64,000 nucleotides of DNA from Herbinix hemicellulosilytica (GTDB lineage Bacteria; Bacillota; Clostridia; Lachnospirales; Lachnospiraceae). The stretch is from assembly GCF_002904165.1 (NCBI RefSeq), contig NZ_CVTD020000023.1:1-64000 (forward strand), read 5' to 3'. Both the position numbers and the translations under genes were made by a program. The notes under the pieces were generated by a model. It was not told the DNA's origin. It made no database searches and was given only the letters and a program-made list of their open reading frames with translations. Below are positions 36,432 through 45,545 of this stretch, piece by piece; the first letter of the stretch is position 1, and every line of letters begins with the position of its first letter.

Positions 36432-38507
36432 CTAATTTGCATCAAATGCTTCATTTAAAATCTCAGTTCCATGAAGGACAAACCTGGAATCCTTGATTAT
36501 GGGTATAACAGTACCGTCATTTAATACAGCAGATATTTCTGCAATTTCATCATAAGGCAGGGTTATATCGGTATGGCAATTAAAATATGCCTTGCTTATA
36601 TCGGTTTTTCTAAGGAGCGATATTTCATTGTCTCTTGCTATAATTTCCTTGCCGTCCGGATTATAAACCTTCAGATCCTCTCTAAATGAGTAACATGTAT
36701 CACCGACCGCAAAATGGGGTCCGGTTTTTTCCGCTATCAGAATTGGAAGCTTGGATGCTATGTCATATTTTCTTCCCATCATATAGGCCGTTGTATTAGT
36801 ACCTATGGCAAATTCACCCAAAGGCAAAGTATCATGATTATATAACAGATTTTCTTTTACAAAACTTTTATTTTTTTCTTCATCTTCATAGTTTTTGCAG
36901 GAGTAGTCCACAATTTTGCCGTCTTCAAACTTCAGTTCCAGTTCGTGATAAGCCAGGTCGTTAAGGTATACCAAAGGAACATGTAAAATACCGTTGGTAC
37001 CTTTAAGCATAGGCGATGTAAACACCTCACCAACCGGTATATTTACGTCAGCCACACAGTTTTCAAAATTTGTTTCTTTTTCCGGATCGTTAAGGGGATG
37101 AAGCTTCACTTTCATATCGGTTCGGTTTTTGCCTTTCCCCAGTATCCGAACATATTCTCCCTTATCAAGTACATCTATTATCCTCTGCTGAATTTTTAAA
37201 TAAAGCTCATTGTCCAGAGTATTAACCTTTACTGTCTCGGCAAATATAGCATCAAAATCTTTTCCTATCTCAGGTATAGGATAAGCAATTATTGTAAATG
37301 AAGTTTCATCCAGCTTTAAATATTCTTTTAAAAGCAACCTTTCGTCATTATTATACTGAGTAAGTAACTTTTGCTGAACTTTACTAAGTTTAACCGCTTC
37401 CGCCTTGTCTTCCGGCGAAAACAACTCCTCACCAAATACTTCAATTACAGCAGGGCCGGCATAAAATTCCGCATAATCTTTGTGTTTCTCCAAAGCGTCT
37501 TTTTTTGCCTGAAGTTTTCTTTTATTAAAGGCTGCATTAAGGAAAATGCCTATATCAAAACGGTGGTCGTAATCATACTGTTTATTCGGAGATGTTGCAT
37601 GATATCCGATTTTTAAATGCTGTTTTTTGTTTATTGCCAGGTAAGCGGCACGATAAATTACAGGTTCCAGCCCCATTTGCCTGAAATTATGTATTGCCTC
37701 ACGCACCAAACGTTCAAATCCGATTTGATATCTGATATTTACATAGGATTTCTTAGAAAGATCCAGTCTGTTTACCTCAAACCCTCTTTTATAACCGGAA
37801 GTGTAAGTATCTGCCATAGCCTTAATCTGTTCATAAGGCAGGCTGTTTAAAAATTCCGCTGTTTTGATCTCATTTTCAGATATATAGTCCCCATATTTAT
37901 ATAAATACCTAAGATCATTTAAATCGGAATTTAATATTATGTCCTTGGCAAAAGAAAAATTAGGATTTACCGTTTCTGCTGTCTGGCGATAGACTAAAAT
38001 ATCGCAATAATCATACATAAATTCATAAATCGCCCGTTTTATATCCTTATGGGCAAAATCAGCTTCCCATCTTGACAAACCGTAGATCTGTATGAATAAT
38101 TCCAAGTATATGGTATGTAAAAAAAGTTCCTTTTCAAAAGCAAAAACGATAGTTCCACGTAATTCTGTATAAAGGAAAGACAGCAGTTTACCGTATTTTT
38201 TGCCCAATTTTTTGCAGGCATATACGGGATTGGCATAGCTTAACAGATAATTATCTCCTCTAATGTCATCATAAAGGGAGCAATTTATTGATTTAAGCTC
38301 GTCCAAAGAACGTTTATCATATGATCCTTCCCTTATCATTTGGGCCACTTTATCTACCATAACCAAAAAAGCGGCTACCTTATGAAAATAATCTTTCAGG
38401 GCAGGATTTACCTCATCTTCCCTTTCTATCTGGCGGATACGTTCCATGGCCAAATCATATCTCTCTTTTATTTCATCAATTTCTATATCATCTAAAATCA
38501 TTTTCAT
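36432..38507 (-). CDS. M29-like aminopeptidase domain with long N-terminal extension
   Basis: A 691-residue protein. The C-terminal ~300 residues resemble the thermophilic (M29) aminopeptidases AmpS/PepS/AmpT. GEVFTSPMLKGTNG, GEFAIGTN, GPHFAVGDT and CHTDI supply the expected ligands Glu494, Glu565, His598, His645 and Asp647 of the two-metal site. M29 enzymes usually have about 370-410 residues, so the first ~370 here are extra: a helical, Tyr- and Lys-rich region I cannot assign. No signal peptide, so cytosolic. It lies upstream of an ABC exporter pair. GGAGAG precedes the ATG. Function as a peptidase is likely but unproven. Confidence 0.75.
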   Translation of the reverse strand: MKMILDDIEIDEIKERYDLAMERIRQIEREDEVNPALKDYFHKVAAFLVMVDKVAQMIREGSYDKRSLDELKSINCSLYDDIRGDNYLLSYANPVYACKKLGKKYGKLLSFLYTELRGTIVFAFEKELFLHTIYLELFIQIYGLSRWEADFAHKDIKRAIYEFMYDYCDILVYRQTAETVNPNFSFAKDIILNSDLNDLRYLYKYGDYISENEIKTAEFLNSLPYEQIKAMADTYTSGYKRGFEVNRLDLSKKSYVNIRYQIGFERLVREAIHNFRQMGLEPVIYRAAYLAINKKQHLKIGYHATSPNKQYDYDHRFDIGIFLNAAFNKRKLQAKKDALEKHKDYAEFYAGPAVIEVFGEELFSPEDKAEAVKLSKVQQKLLTQYNNDERLLLKEYLKLDETSFTIIAYPIPEIGKDFDAIFAETVKVNTLDNELYLKIQQRIIDVLDKGEYVRILGKGKNRTDMKVKLHPLNDPEKETNFENCVADVNIPVGEVFTSPMLKGTNGILHVPLVYLNDLAYHELELKFEDGKIVDYSCKNYEDEEKNKSFVKENLLYNHDTLPLGEFAIGTNTTAYMMGRKYDIASKLPILIAEKTGPHFAVGDTCYSFREDLKVYNPDGKEIIARDNEISLLRKTDISKAYFNCHTDITLPYDEIAEISAVLNDGTVIPIIKDSRFVLHGTEILNEAFDAN

Positions 38508-38535
38508 ATACCGACTCTCCTTCTATTATAAATTT

Positions 38536-38910
38536 TTATCTTATAATGCCCAGTATGTATATTATCATATATACAATCAGCATAATACCGTTGGTTATCA
38601 ATCCCGTCATAGGAAACCGATAAAAGATATCCCTTTGCTTAAAAGCTTTGTATGACATAATAAATCCAAACAAAGATATAACAAACAAAAAAAGTCCTAT
38701 AATACCGAATATTTGGCCGCCCTCTCCTCCTTTTAAACCGGATGCTATACAGGCAGCTATAAATCCCAAAACTGTAATTATACCAAAAACTGCCGAAAGG
38801 ATACCAAGTCCGGGATGTTTTCGACCTGAAAATTGTATCGCTTCCTTTTTTCTGAATAATTTAAATATACATATACCTCCTTTCACTTCGGTATGTATAA
38901 ATATTTTCAT
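38536..38910 (-). CDS. Small membrane protein, DUF6142-like
   Basis: A membrane protein with three hydrophobic segments after the sequence FSGRKHPGLGILSAVFGI, which I associate with the DUF6142 group of small clostridial membrane proteins. The start is unclear. The frame is open from 38958, and in-frame ATGs at 38958 and 38910 lack ribosome binding sites. The best one, AAAGGAGG (38876-38883), lies inside the frame, and the codon 7 bases after it is ATA at 38868 (giving ~110 residues, a typical family length). I give the ATG at 38910 as a conventional compromise. Confidence 0.65.
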   Translation of the reverse strand: MKIFIHTEVKGGICIFKLFRKKEAIQFSGRKHPGLGILSAVFGIITVLGFIAACIASGLKGGEGGQIFGIIGLFLFVISLFGFIMSYKAFKQRDIFYRFPMTGLITNGIMLIVYMIIYILGIIR

Positions 38911-39048
38911 AAAGTATACACGGCTTATTAGTAGTCTTTCTAAAGCAATAAAAGCCATTGTATCCGGTTAAATATAGCGGTAACTTCAAAATCTGCAATA
39001 TTTGCGTTTCAATGATATTTAACTGATAACATACATTACTTAAAGATA

Positions 39049-39516
39049 TCAGGCTTCTTTTTTTATATAAAACTTCAGGTATAGAGAGTGCAAAATCCTA
39101 AATGCCAAATATCCCAGTATTCCTCCGATTGAATTCATCAAAATGTCGTCAACGTCAAAAACACCTACTTTTAGTAACAGCTGAACCGTTTCTATAATTA
39201 AACTAAATAAAATGCTTAATACAGTAATTATATAAAATTTTCGGTATGATTTATTCAGCATGGGAAGGAAAAAACCAAAGGGTGAGAAAGCAAATATATT
39301 GCCAAAAATATTCACCAAAAAACCTTCCAGTCCGATATATTCTCTATATTTAATAAAACGCTTAATTTCCCTGAATAAATGTAGATTATATTCCTCTGTT
39401 ACCAGGTCTCTTCCGTACCTTTCACTAAAAAATAAAAAATATGATAAAAGCAAAATGTATATATAAAACATAATCCAAGAAATTATGATTATTTTTCGTT
39501 TACTTTCTGTATTCAA
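39049..39516 (-). CDS. VanZ-like family membrane protein
   Basis: A 155-residue protein with four predicted helices. The motif around NIFGNIFAFSPFGFFLP, followed by SLIIETVQLLLKVGVFDVDDILMNSIGGILGY, is the VanZ/teicoplanin-resistance-like core including the conserved acidic residues. The role of most family members is unknown; one confers low-level teicoplanin resistance. The start is TTG with GGAG seven bases upstream. It is divergent from the hydrogenase gene across 186 bases. Confidence 0.85.
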   Translation of the reverse strand: MNTESKRKIIIISWIMFYIYILLLSYFLFFSERYGRDLVTEEYNLHLFREIKRFIKYREYIGLEGFLVNIFGNIFAFSPFGFFLPMLNKSYRKFYIITVLSILFSLIIETVQLLLKVGVFDVDDILMNSIGGILGYLAFRILHSLYLKFYIKKEA

Positions 39517-39702
39517 TTTTCTTCTCCATACATTTTTTTATTAGATTTTCCTGATTTTACTTTTATATTCATTAAATCAGTACTATAATTCATTTTAATC
39601 AATTATAAGCCAAATACATCTTCCAGTAAAGAACAGATCGGAATATTAAAGCAGCTTTTGCAAATAATACATCATACAATAAGCAACCAGAGGTGCATTT
39701 AA

Positions 39703-40962
39703 ATGAAAAGGTTTGATGACCTGTATAAAGAATTGCTTATAGCAACCATCGAAAACCGCGACGAAGAATATTTAAAATCCCTTGACCCATTTGACGTTCA
39801 TCAACTGGATTGTCTTCTTAATCCGAAAAAACATCCCGTCGTCTGGCATACGGACGAATGCGACTGTGATGATGATGAAAGACATTGCGTAAAAGTTTGT
39901 TCATTTCATGCCATACATCCGGACGAAGAAGGTAAATTGCAAATAGATGAAGAGGCCTGTTCAGGATGCTCTTATTGCATACAGGAATGCCGTTCCCATA
40001 AATTAACCTCAAGTAAGGATGTAATTGCGGTTTTGCGGGCTATACGTTCCCATAACGGGCTGGTATATGCCCTTATAGCTCCTGCATTTTTAGGGCAGTT
40101 TTCAAAAGAGGTTACACCAGGTAAGCTAAGAACTGCTTTTAAAAAAATAGGGTTTGACGGGATGCTGGAAGTGGCCTTATTTGCCGATATATTGACACTA
40201 AAAGAAGCCCTGGAATTTGATAAAAACATAAAAACTGAAAAAGATTTTCAACTTACAAGCTGCTGTTGTCCCGTCTGGATTTCTTTGATAAAAAACGTAT
40301 ACAGTGAACTGGTTCCCCATGTACCGCCTGCAGTTTCACCTATGATAGCAAGCGGCCGTACGGTAAAAGCCCTGCATCCCGATGCCCTTACAGTATTTAT
40401 AGGGCCATGCCTTGCAAAAAAAGCAGAAGCCAGGGATAAGGACATTGCCGATGCCATTGATTATGTGCTTACATTCCAGGAAGTCCAGGATATTTTCAAT
40501 ATTATGAATATTGATCCGGCCCGGATGGAAGAAAGTGAAAAAGATCACTCTTCCAGAGCCGGCAGAATATATGCCCATACCGGCGGTGTCAGCGAAGCGG
40601 TAAAATTAACTTTGGAAAGAATTAACCCCAACCGGCATATCAAAATCCGGACTCTTAAAGCCGACGGAGTTAAAGCCTGCAGGGAATTAATCAATGATAT
40701 ACTTGCCGGAAATATAACCGCCAATTTTTATGAAGGAATGGGCTGTGAAGGAGGCTGTGTGGGAGGTCCCAGGGTACTGATCCCTCATGAAGAGGGAAGA
40801 AAAAACGTCGAGGAATACGGCAAACAAGCTACTTATCCTACTCCTATAGACAACCCCTATGTAATAGAGCTGCTAAAACGCCTTGGTTATGAAACCGTGG
40901 AAAGCCTGCTTGATGAAAGCGAAATATTTTCCCGAAATTTCACAAAGTCCGGTGACAACTAA
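39703..40962 (+). CDS. [FeFe]-hydrogenase-like protein, group B type
   Basis: A 419-residue protein. Two ferredoxin-type Cys clusters (CDCDDDERHCVKVC and CSGCSYCIQEC, about 53-98) precede an H-cluster domain. The four H-cluster cysteines are present at 187 (TSCCCPVW), 236 (GPCLAKKAE), 348 and 352 (GMGCEGGC). The L2 motif is GPC rather than the MPC of catalytic group A enzymes, and L3 is MGC rather than MAC, which resembles the group B (Clostridium pasteurianum hydrogenase III-like) branch whose physiological role is unsettled. No maturase genes are near. AGAGGTG precedes the ATG. A single-gene unit with a strong terminator. Confidence 0.88.
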   Translation: MKRFDDLYKELLIATIENRDEEYLKSLDPFDVHQLDCLLNPKKHPVVWHTDECDCDDDERHCVKVCSFHAIHPDEEGKLQIDEEACSGCSYCIQECRSHKLTSSKDVIAVLRAIRSHNGLVYALIAPAFLGQFSKEVTPGKLRTAFKKIGFDGMLEVALFADILTLKEALEFDKNIKTEKDFQLTSCCCPVWISLIKNVYSELVPHVPPAVSPMIASGRTVKALHPDALTVFIGPCLAKKAEARDKDIADAIDYVLTFQEVQDIFNIMNIDPARMEESEKDHSSRAGRIYAHTGGVSEAVKLTLERINPNRHIKIRTLKADGVKACRELINDILAGNITANFYEGMGCEGGCVGGPRVLIPHEEGRKNVEEYGKQATYPTPIDNPYVIELLKRLGYETVESLLDESEIFSRNFTKSGDN

Positions 40963-40984
40963 AAAATATTCTATATTATATCTT

Positions 40985-41034
40985 AAAAGAAGGGTATACA
41001 GATATATTCATATATATCTGTATACCCTCTTTTT
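40985..41034. terminator. Strong bidirectional terminator
   Basis: Perfect 16-bp arms (40992-41007, 41012-41027), a 4-base loop, A-rich before and T5 after, between the convergent hydrogenase and Ig-like surface protein genes. Confidence 0.9.
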
Positions 41035-41058
41035 ATAAATCAACTTTAACCGTTAATC

Positions 41059-43620
41059 TTAATATGATGCCACTACGTGGATCTGTGTATTCATCGGAGT
41101 TGTTTCATTACCGCTTGTATCTTTAATCTTGTTGTCAATTATGTCAATTCTTAACCGCGAATTATTTCCGGGTGTACTGAGCAATGTAATGATAACATCT
41201 GTTCCCGAAACGGTTACCGTATTACCGATCTCATAGCTGTAGCCACCCACCTGGTTGGTTACCTTAACAACCATACTTCCCGTAATTTCTTCACTGAATC
41301 TCAGCCTTACTTCATTCATCTTGTTCTTATCATAGATTGCAGTTACATAATACGGTTTCTTGTTGTCCTTTAAGTATACGGTTGCAGTGAAGTCTGATAT
41401 CGGTGCGTATGTTCCGCTATAGCTCTTAACACCGCTAATCTTTATCGGTCTTTCAAGTGAAATCTCGATAGAACCGTCAGCAACCGTAAGCACTACGGTA
41501 GCACCGTCGTCTTTGGTGTTCTTCACCAACTTAGCATTCAGGATGGTTACACCAGGTATGCTGTAATTTGCCACATTCTGGGCTGATGCCACATCCAGCA
41601 TATGAGCAAATTCAAGATAGATTTCACTTAAGTTGGTTGTGGACTGAGTTATTAAATACGGTCCGGGAAGCTCTATGTTAGCTCCTTCGGTGTTGCTTAT
41701 GGTTATGGTTCTTTCCAGTCCGTAATTTCTGAAATTGTCCATAACAAAGAACTTATCCAAAGTAAATGTATAATTACCGTAGTAAGTCATATTGGTAAGC
41801 TGTAACTTAATTACCTTAGGATCGTCGCTTGATAATCTGGTGTAATTAATAATATTATTCGGTCTGATTTCATCATTTATGGTTACCAGTGTTGCATTGA
41901 ATGCACCGGTGTTGGAGCTTAAGGTAACCTCTTTATTGTATGTAAGTGTCAAGATACCGGTTTGTGCGTCGAACTCTTCCTTAAGAAGTACAGGATTTGT
42001 TTTGTCTACATCAAAGTTGACGCTTCGTTTATGTTGCTGATAAGAAGTCGTATCATCAGGTTTTACATTGTATGCCTGCCAGCCGGTAACCATTACGGTC
42101 TGTACGCCTGTCCTTGCGGCATCAGCTTCGTTCATAGTGTAATGAACCTTCTTAGGATCTTTCTCATCTACAATACCATACATTACCGAACCGCCCTGGA
42201 TTGTAGCATAACCACCGTAATTAATTGAACGGTCAAAGGTAGCCGTCAATGTATAGTAACCGGTTCTTATAATATTTATTAATTTTGCCTGAAGCTTCGG
42301 TGTATTATCGGTTCTCAAATAAGCTATCAGATATGAATTTGCGGGAGGATTACCTGCCATATCCTTAATACCCGAGATAGCTACCGTAAATATCTTATTA
42401 AAGTCCGTATAAGCTATATTCGACAGGTTGATGGTCAGTGACCTCTTGTCATCACTTACAATATAATTGTTCTTGTTTGTAATAATACTTGCCGTAATCG
42501 GATCTATTGTAGTGGATGTTGATTGTCCGGGCAGTACCGATAAATTGGATATTTTAAGTCCTGAAAAATCAATAGGCTCACTAAACTTAATAGTAACAAT
42601 CATGCCCGTATCATCCATGACACTATCCGTAATTGTAGGAGGAACTGTGTCGGCATATTTCATCAGTTTATAATCTTCCGTAAGAGCAATACCTTCAGTC
42701 GTCTTAATATTGCTTGAAAAGTTTATGACATATTCGCCGTCAAAGCGGTTAGATGCAGTAATAATAAGAGTTTTCTTGTCATCAGAAAGCTGTGCTTTAA
42801 GTTTTCCCGGATCTGATGCCATGACACCTTTTATATTGCTTTTAAGCGTTATAGTTATAGTGTCAAGCAAAGAACCGTCCGTACCGATAACGGTACTTTC
42901 ATCAATAGGGCTGTCAAACACAACTTTTATCTGTGCACTGTCTACGATCTCTGCCGAAGTAACCGATGCGGAGGGAGCTACAACTCTGATTATTATGGCA
43001 TCGTCTACTATGCTTTTCATAGCATCTTCTTCGGTTGCGGTCCTGGCTGCCGTAGCCTTTAAAACAACATAGCCGGTCTTTATGGCCTGTACTTTACCTT
43101 TTGAACTGTCTAAAATTTTAAGGCATTCAGGGTCTCCGCCACCTATGGACCAATAGGTCTTATCGGAAGAATTGGAAGGCTCAATATCCCTGTTAAAATC
43201 ATAGACTTCACCCAACCTAAGAACGTGGGCTCCGTTAACTTCATTGGCATTATTGATCCTGATTTTTGTTGCGGGAATAATAACTTTAACTTTACAAGTA
43301 AGAGTCTTTGTCTTATTATTTGAATACGTAACTACACATCTTATGGTAGCCGAACCTTTTCCTACAGAAGTTACAACCCCTTTGCTGGAAACTCTGGCAA
43401 CCTTTGTATTGGAAGATGACCATTTATACTTACTGCCGTCCACTTTATTTACTATGTCCAGCTGATAAGTTTCTCCGACACCGATAATTTCAATGCTTTT
43501 TTCTTTAAAAGCCGGTGCCGCTGCCAATGCTTCGGATGTACTTTGAAGCCAAAATATAGGTGCGAGCAGTAATGCCAGCATCATAATCAGGGCTGCTTTC
43601 TTTCCTGGTTTTTTCTTCAT
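41059..43620 (-). CDS. Secreted Ig-like multidomain surface protein
   Basis: An 853-residue exported protein. A signal peptide (about 1-35) is followed by a bacterial Ig-like BIG2 domain (about 38-115; WSSSNTKVARVSSKGVVTSVGKG), a second degenerate one to about 215, and then a series of beta-rich repeats of about 100 residues, each with phrases such as KVVFDSPID, IKFSEPIDFSG and TLTYNKEVTLS followed by a TFTLD/YVINFSS-type strand. These resemble SwmB/SbsA-type Ig-like domains of S-layer and adhesin proteins. There is no LPXTG, SLH or membrane anchor, so attachment is unclear. AGGAGG precedes the ATG. An S-layer or matrix role is possible. Confidence 0.78.
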   Translation of the reverse strand: MKKKPGKKAALIMMLALLLAPIFWLQSTSEALAAAPAFKEKSIEIIGVGETYQLDIVNKVDGSKYKWSSSNTKVARVSSKGVVTSVGKGSATIRCVVTYSNNKTKTLTCKVKVIIPATKIRINNANEVNGAHVLRLGEVYDFNRDIEPSNSSDKTYWSIGGGDPECLKILDSSKGKVQAIKTGYVVLKATAARTATEEDAMKSIVDDAIIIRVVAPSASVTSAEIVDSAQIKVVFDSPIDESTVIGTDGSLLDTITITLKSNIKGVMASDPGKLKAQLSDDKKTLIITASNRFDGEYVINFSSNIKTTEGIALTEDYKLMKYADTVPPTITDSVMDDTGMIVTIKFSEPIDFSGLKISNLSVLPGQSTSTTIDPITASIITNKNNYIVSDDKRSLTINLSNIAYTDFNKIFTVAISGIKDMAGNPPANSYLIAYLRTDNTPKLQAKLINIIRTGYYTLTATFDRSINYGGYATIQGGSVMYGIVDEKDPKKVHYTMNEADAARTGVQTVMVTGWQAYNVKPDDTTSYQQHKRSVNFDVDKTNPVLLKEEFDAQTGILTLTYNKEVTLSSNTGAFNATLVTINDEIRPNNIINYTRLSSDDPKVIKLQLTNMTYYGNYTFTLDKFFVMDNFRNYGLERTITISNTEGANIELPGPYLITQSTTNLSEIYLEFAHMLDVASAQNVANYSIPGVTILNAKLVKNTKDDGATVVLTVADGSIEISLERPIKISGVKSYSGTYAPISDFTATVYLKDNKKPYYVTAIYDKNKMNEVRLRFSEEITGSMVVKVTNQVGGYSYEIGNTVTVSGTDVIITLLSTPGNNSRLRIDIIDNKIKDTSGNETTPMNTQIHVVASY

Positions 43621-43727
43621 ACCCGATTCCTCCTATGTTATAAAACGCAGTTTATCTTATGCTTTATACTATATATGGTATCATAACAGTAACTTTTTGT
43701 CAAAATATAGCTGGTTTAAAACAGTGC

Positions 43728-44081
43728 TTATTCTCTTTCCGACTTACAATTCTTATCCAGAGCTTCACATTCTTTTTCCTCGGTTTTTATTTCCCAATGG
43801 ATAAGAAATGCTAATGCTGCTCTCAAAAGAATTATTCCGGCAACCATACCTATTTCTGACACACGGGTAACGCCTACTGTTCTTAGAATTTCTCCGCCCA
43901 TTTTAAATTCTAAGCCCAGAGCCATTCCCTTTGCCAATTCAAGTCTTGTATACGGGTTTCTTCTTATTTGGTTATAAACTCCTTTAATGCCTGATATAAT
44001 AAGAATAAAAACTCCAATGTACTCAAACATAAGAATTGCGCTTTCGCATAAAATCTCCAGTCCTTCATGCAGTATTTCCAT
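43728..44081 (-). CDS. DUF1622 family membrane protein
   Basis: A 117-residue membrane protein with three hydrophobic segments. The central motif TRLELAKGMALGLEFKMGGEILRT matches DUF1622, a widespread family of unknown function. The C-terminus is acidic and contains two cysteines. AAGGAG precedes the ATG. It stands alone, divergent from the small Asp-rich gene. Confidence 0.85.
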   Translation of the reverse strand: MEILHEGLEILCESAILMFEYIGVFILIISGIKGVYNQIRRNPYTRLELAKGMALGLEFKMGGEILRTVGVTRVSEIGMVAGIILLRAALAFLIHWEIKTEEKECEALDKNCKSERE

Positions 44082-44314
44082 AAATATGTCTCCTTTTTCC
44101 TTAATTGCTTGTATTATTTGGGCGATTTTTGTTATGTTATATCCATATAATATGATATTTGAATGTAAAAGTAAAGGTACAAATAATGATAATATAGTTG
44201 CATTTTTTCAAAATTTTAATAAAAATATTTTTTACTTTCCTTTTTTTCATATCAGAATTATAATGATAGAATAGTATATAATTATAAAATATAATTGAAA
44301 GGATGAGTTGGCAT

Positions 44315-44587
44315 ATGAAAAAGGCAGGTAAGTTTATACTGGGAACGCTCTCTGCAGCTGCACTTGCAGCAGGTGCTTATTTTGCTTATAAGAATTTCTT
44401 TAAGATCGATACAGATGATTTTGATGAATTCGACGATGATTTCGACGATTTTGACGAAGCTGAAACAGAAGACAATACTTCCGGAAATAATGGCAGAGAG
44501 TATGTATCTATACAGATAGATTCTGAATCGGCAGGAGCTGATGCTGAAACTGAAACAGCCGATGAAAATACGAAAAAATCAGAATAA
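44315..44587 (+). CDS. Small membrane-anchored Asp/Glu-rich protein
   Basis: A 90-residue protein of unknown function. A Lys-Lys-Ala-Gly start leads to a hydrophobic segment (about 5-25, Ala/Gly-rich), then a Lys/Phe patch and an exceptionally acidic tail with DDFDEFDDDFDDFDEAETED. It is probably a single-pass membrane protein with a disordered polyanionic tail that could bind cations. The frame opens four codons earlier at 44303, but that ATG is part of the AAAGGATG ribosome binding site, so 44315 is preferred. A hairpin terminator follows. Confidence 0.68.
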   Translation: MKKAGKFILGTLSAAALAAGAYFAYKNFFKIDTDDFDEFDDDFDDFDEAETEDNTSGNNGREYVSIQIDSESAGADAETETADENTKKSE

Positions 44588-44600
44588 ATAACCTAGCATT

Positions 44601-44647
44601 GAGGCTGTGCAAAATGATATTATTAAAAACTCATTTTGAACAGCCTC
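44601..44647. terminator. Bidirectional terminator
   Basis: Arms GAGGCTGT-CAAAATGA and TCATTTTG-ACAGCCTC pair over 17 positions with one mismatch, between the convergent Asp-rich gene and the anti-sigma gene. Confidence 0.8.
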
Positions 44648-44666
44648 TTAAATTTTATAAATTTAC

Positions 44667-45545
44667 TTACTGCTGTAATAAATAATCCAGTTCTTCTGCC
44701 AGCCTGTTATAATCCACGGCACTGTATATACTGTGAGAAGCAATCTCATTATCTGTCAAATCCGCTTCGATGATATCTTTACCGATTACAATTTTACTTA
44801 CCTTGTCCTGTCCGGTAATTTCAACTATATACTGGCCTTCGGCCTTTCCGTCGGTTTCCCGGATAAATGAATGGCTTGCCATTTTGGCATAAAATTGATT
44901 TATTCGGTCTTTATCACTAAACATAACGGTCTTGCCGCTTATTACTGAAGTTATTGATACCGATTTGGCATCGCCGGCCTCTATAGATGCAATCTCCGCA
45001 AATCCTATTTCATTCACTGTAAGGGCGGATGCCAAATTTATATTATCTTCCCCTACACCTTTCTGCTTACTCAAATCTTCTCCGTTTTCTGCATTTTTAC
45101 CTTTCAAATCATACTCATCGGAAGCTATTTTCATTTCATCATCTGCCAATATGCTTTCTGATACATCCGATTCCATGGTTATTTGCGGTGCCAAATCAGC
45201 CTTTTCGCTCGAACCTGAATAATTGTATTTTGCATACTCATCGCTCTGCTTTTTATCGGATGATAAAAGGTTAATCGCACTCATCCCGACCAAAAGTATT
45301 ATAACCGCTGCAGCGGCAGAAACCAAAATTCTTGTCTTTCTTAATATGAAAGCGGGCTTGAAATTCTTATCATTATCTTTTAAATGGTCCAAATCATCTA
45401 CTTTTTGATTTTTTATTGCATCCAAAGTTCTATTAATTAAATCATCCGAAACACTTATCCCTTCATTTTCAAGGGAAGCGTTCAGACGATCTTTTAAATT
45501 CAACTTATCTAAATCAAATTTATTGCTCTTCTTATCAAAACTCAT
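44667..45545 (-). CDS. Probable membrane anti-sigma factor
   Basis: A 292-residue protein. A cytoplasmic N-terminal region of about 70 residues, with an amphipathic helix (DRLNASLENEGISVSDDLINR), precedes one membrane helix at about 73-95. A Ser/Asp/Lys-rich linker and an extracellular domain (about 170-290) follow. It overlaps the upstream ECF sigma gene by 11 bases, the usual arrangement of sigma and anti-sigma, which is the main reason for the call. No zinc-binding HxxxCxxC motif is seen. GGGAGGG before the ATG at 45545 places the start 8 codons into the longest frame. Confidence 0.68.
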   Translation of the reverse strand: MSFDKKSNKFDLDKLNLKDRLNASLENEGISVSDDLINRTLDAIKNQKVDDLDHLKDNDKNFKPAFILRKTRILVSAAAAVIILLVGMSAINLLSSDKKQSDEYAKYNYSGSSEKADLAPQITMESDVSESILADDEMKIASDEYDLKGKNAENGEDLSKQKGVGEDNINLASALTVNEIGFAEIASIEAGDAKSVSITSVISGKTVMFSDKDRINQFYAKMASHSFIRETDGKAEGQYIVEITGQDKVSKIVIGKDIIEADLTDNEIASHSIYSAVDYNRLAEELDYLLQQ

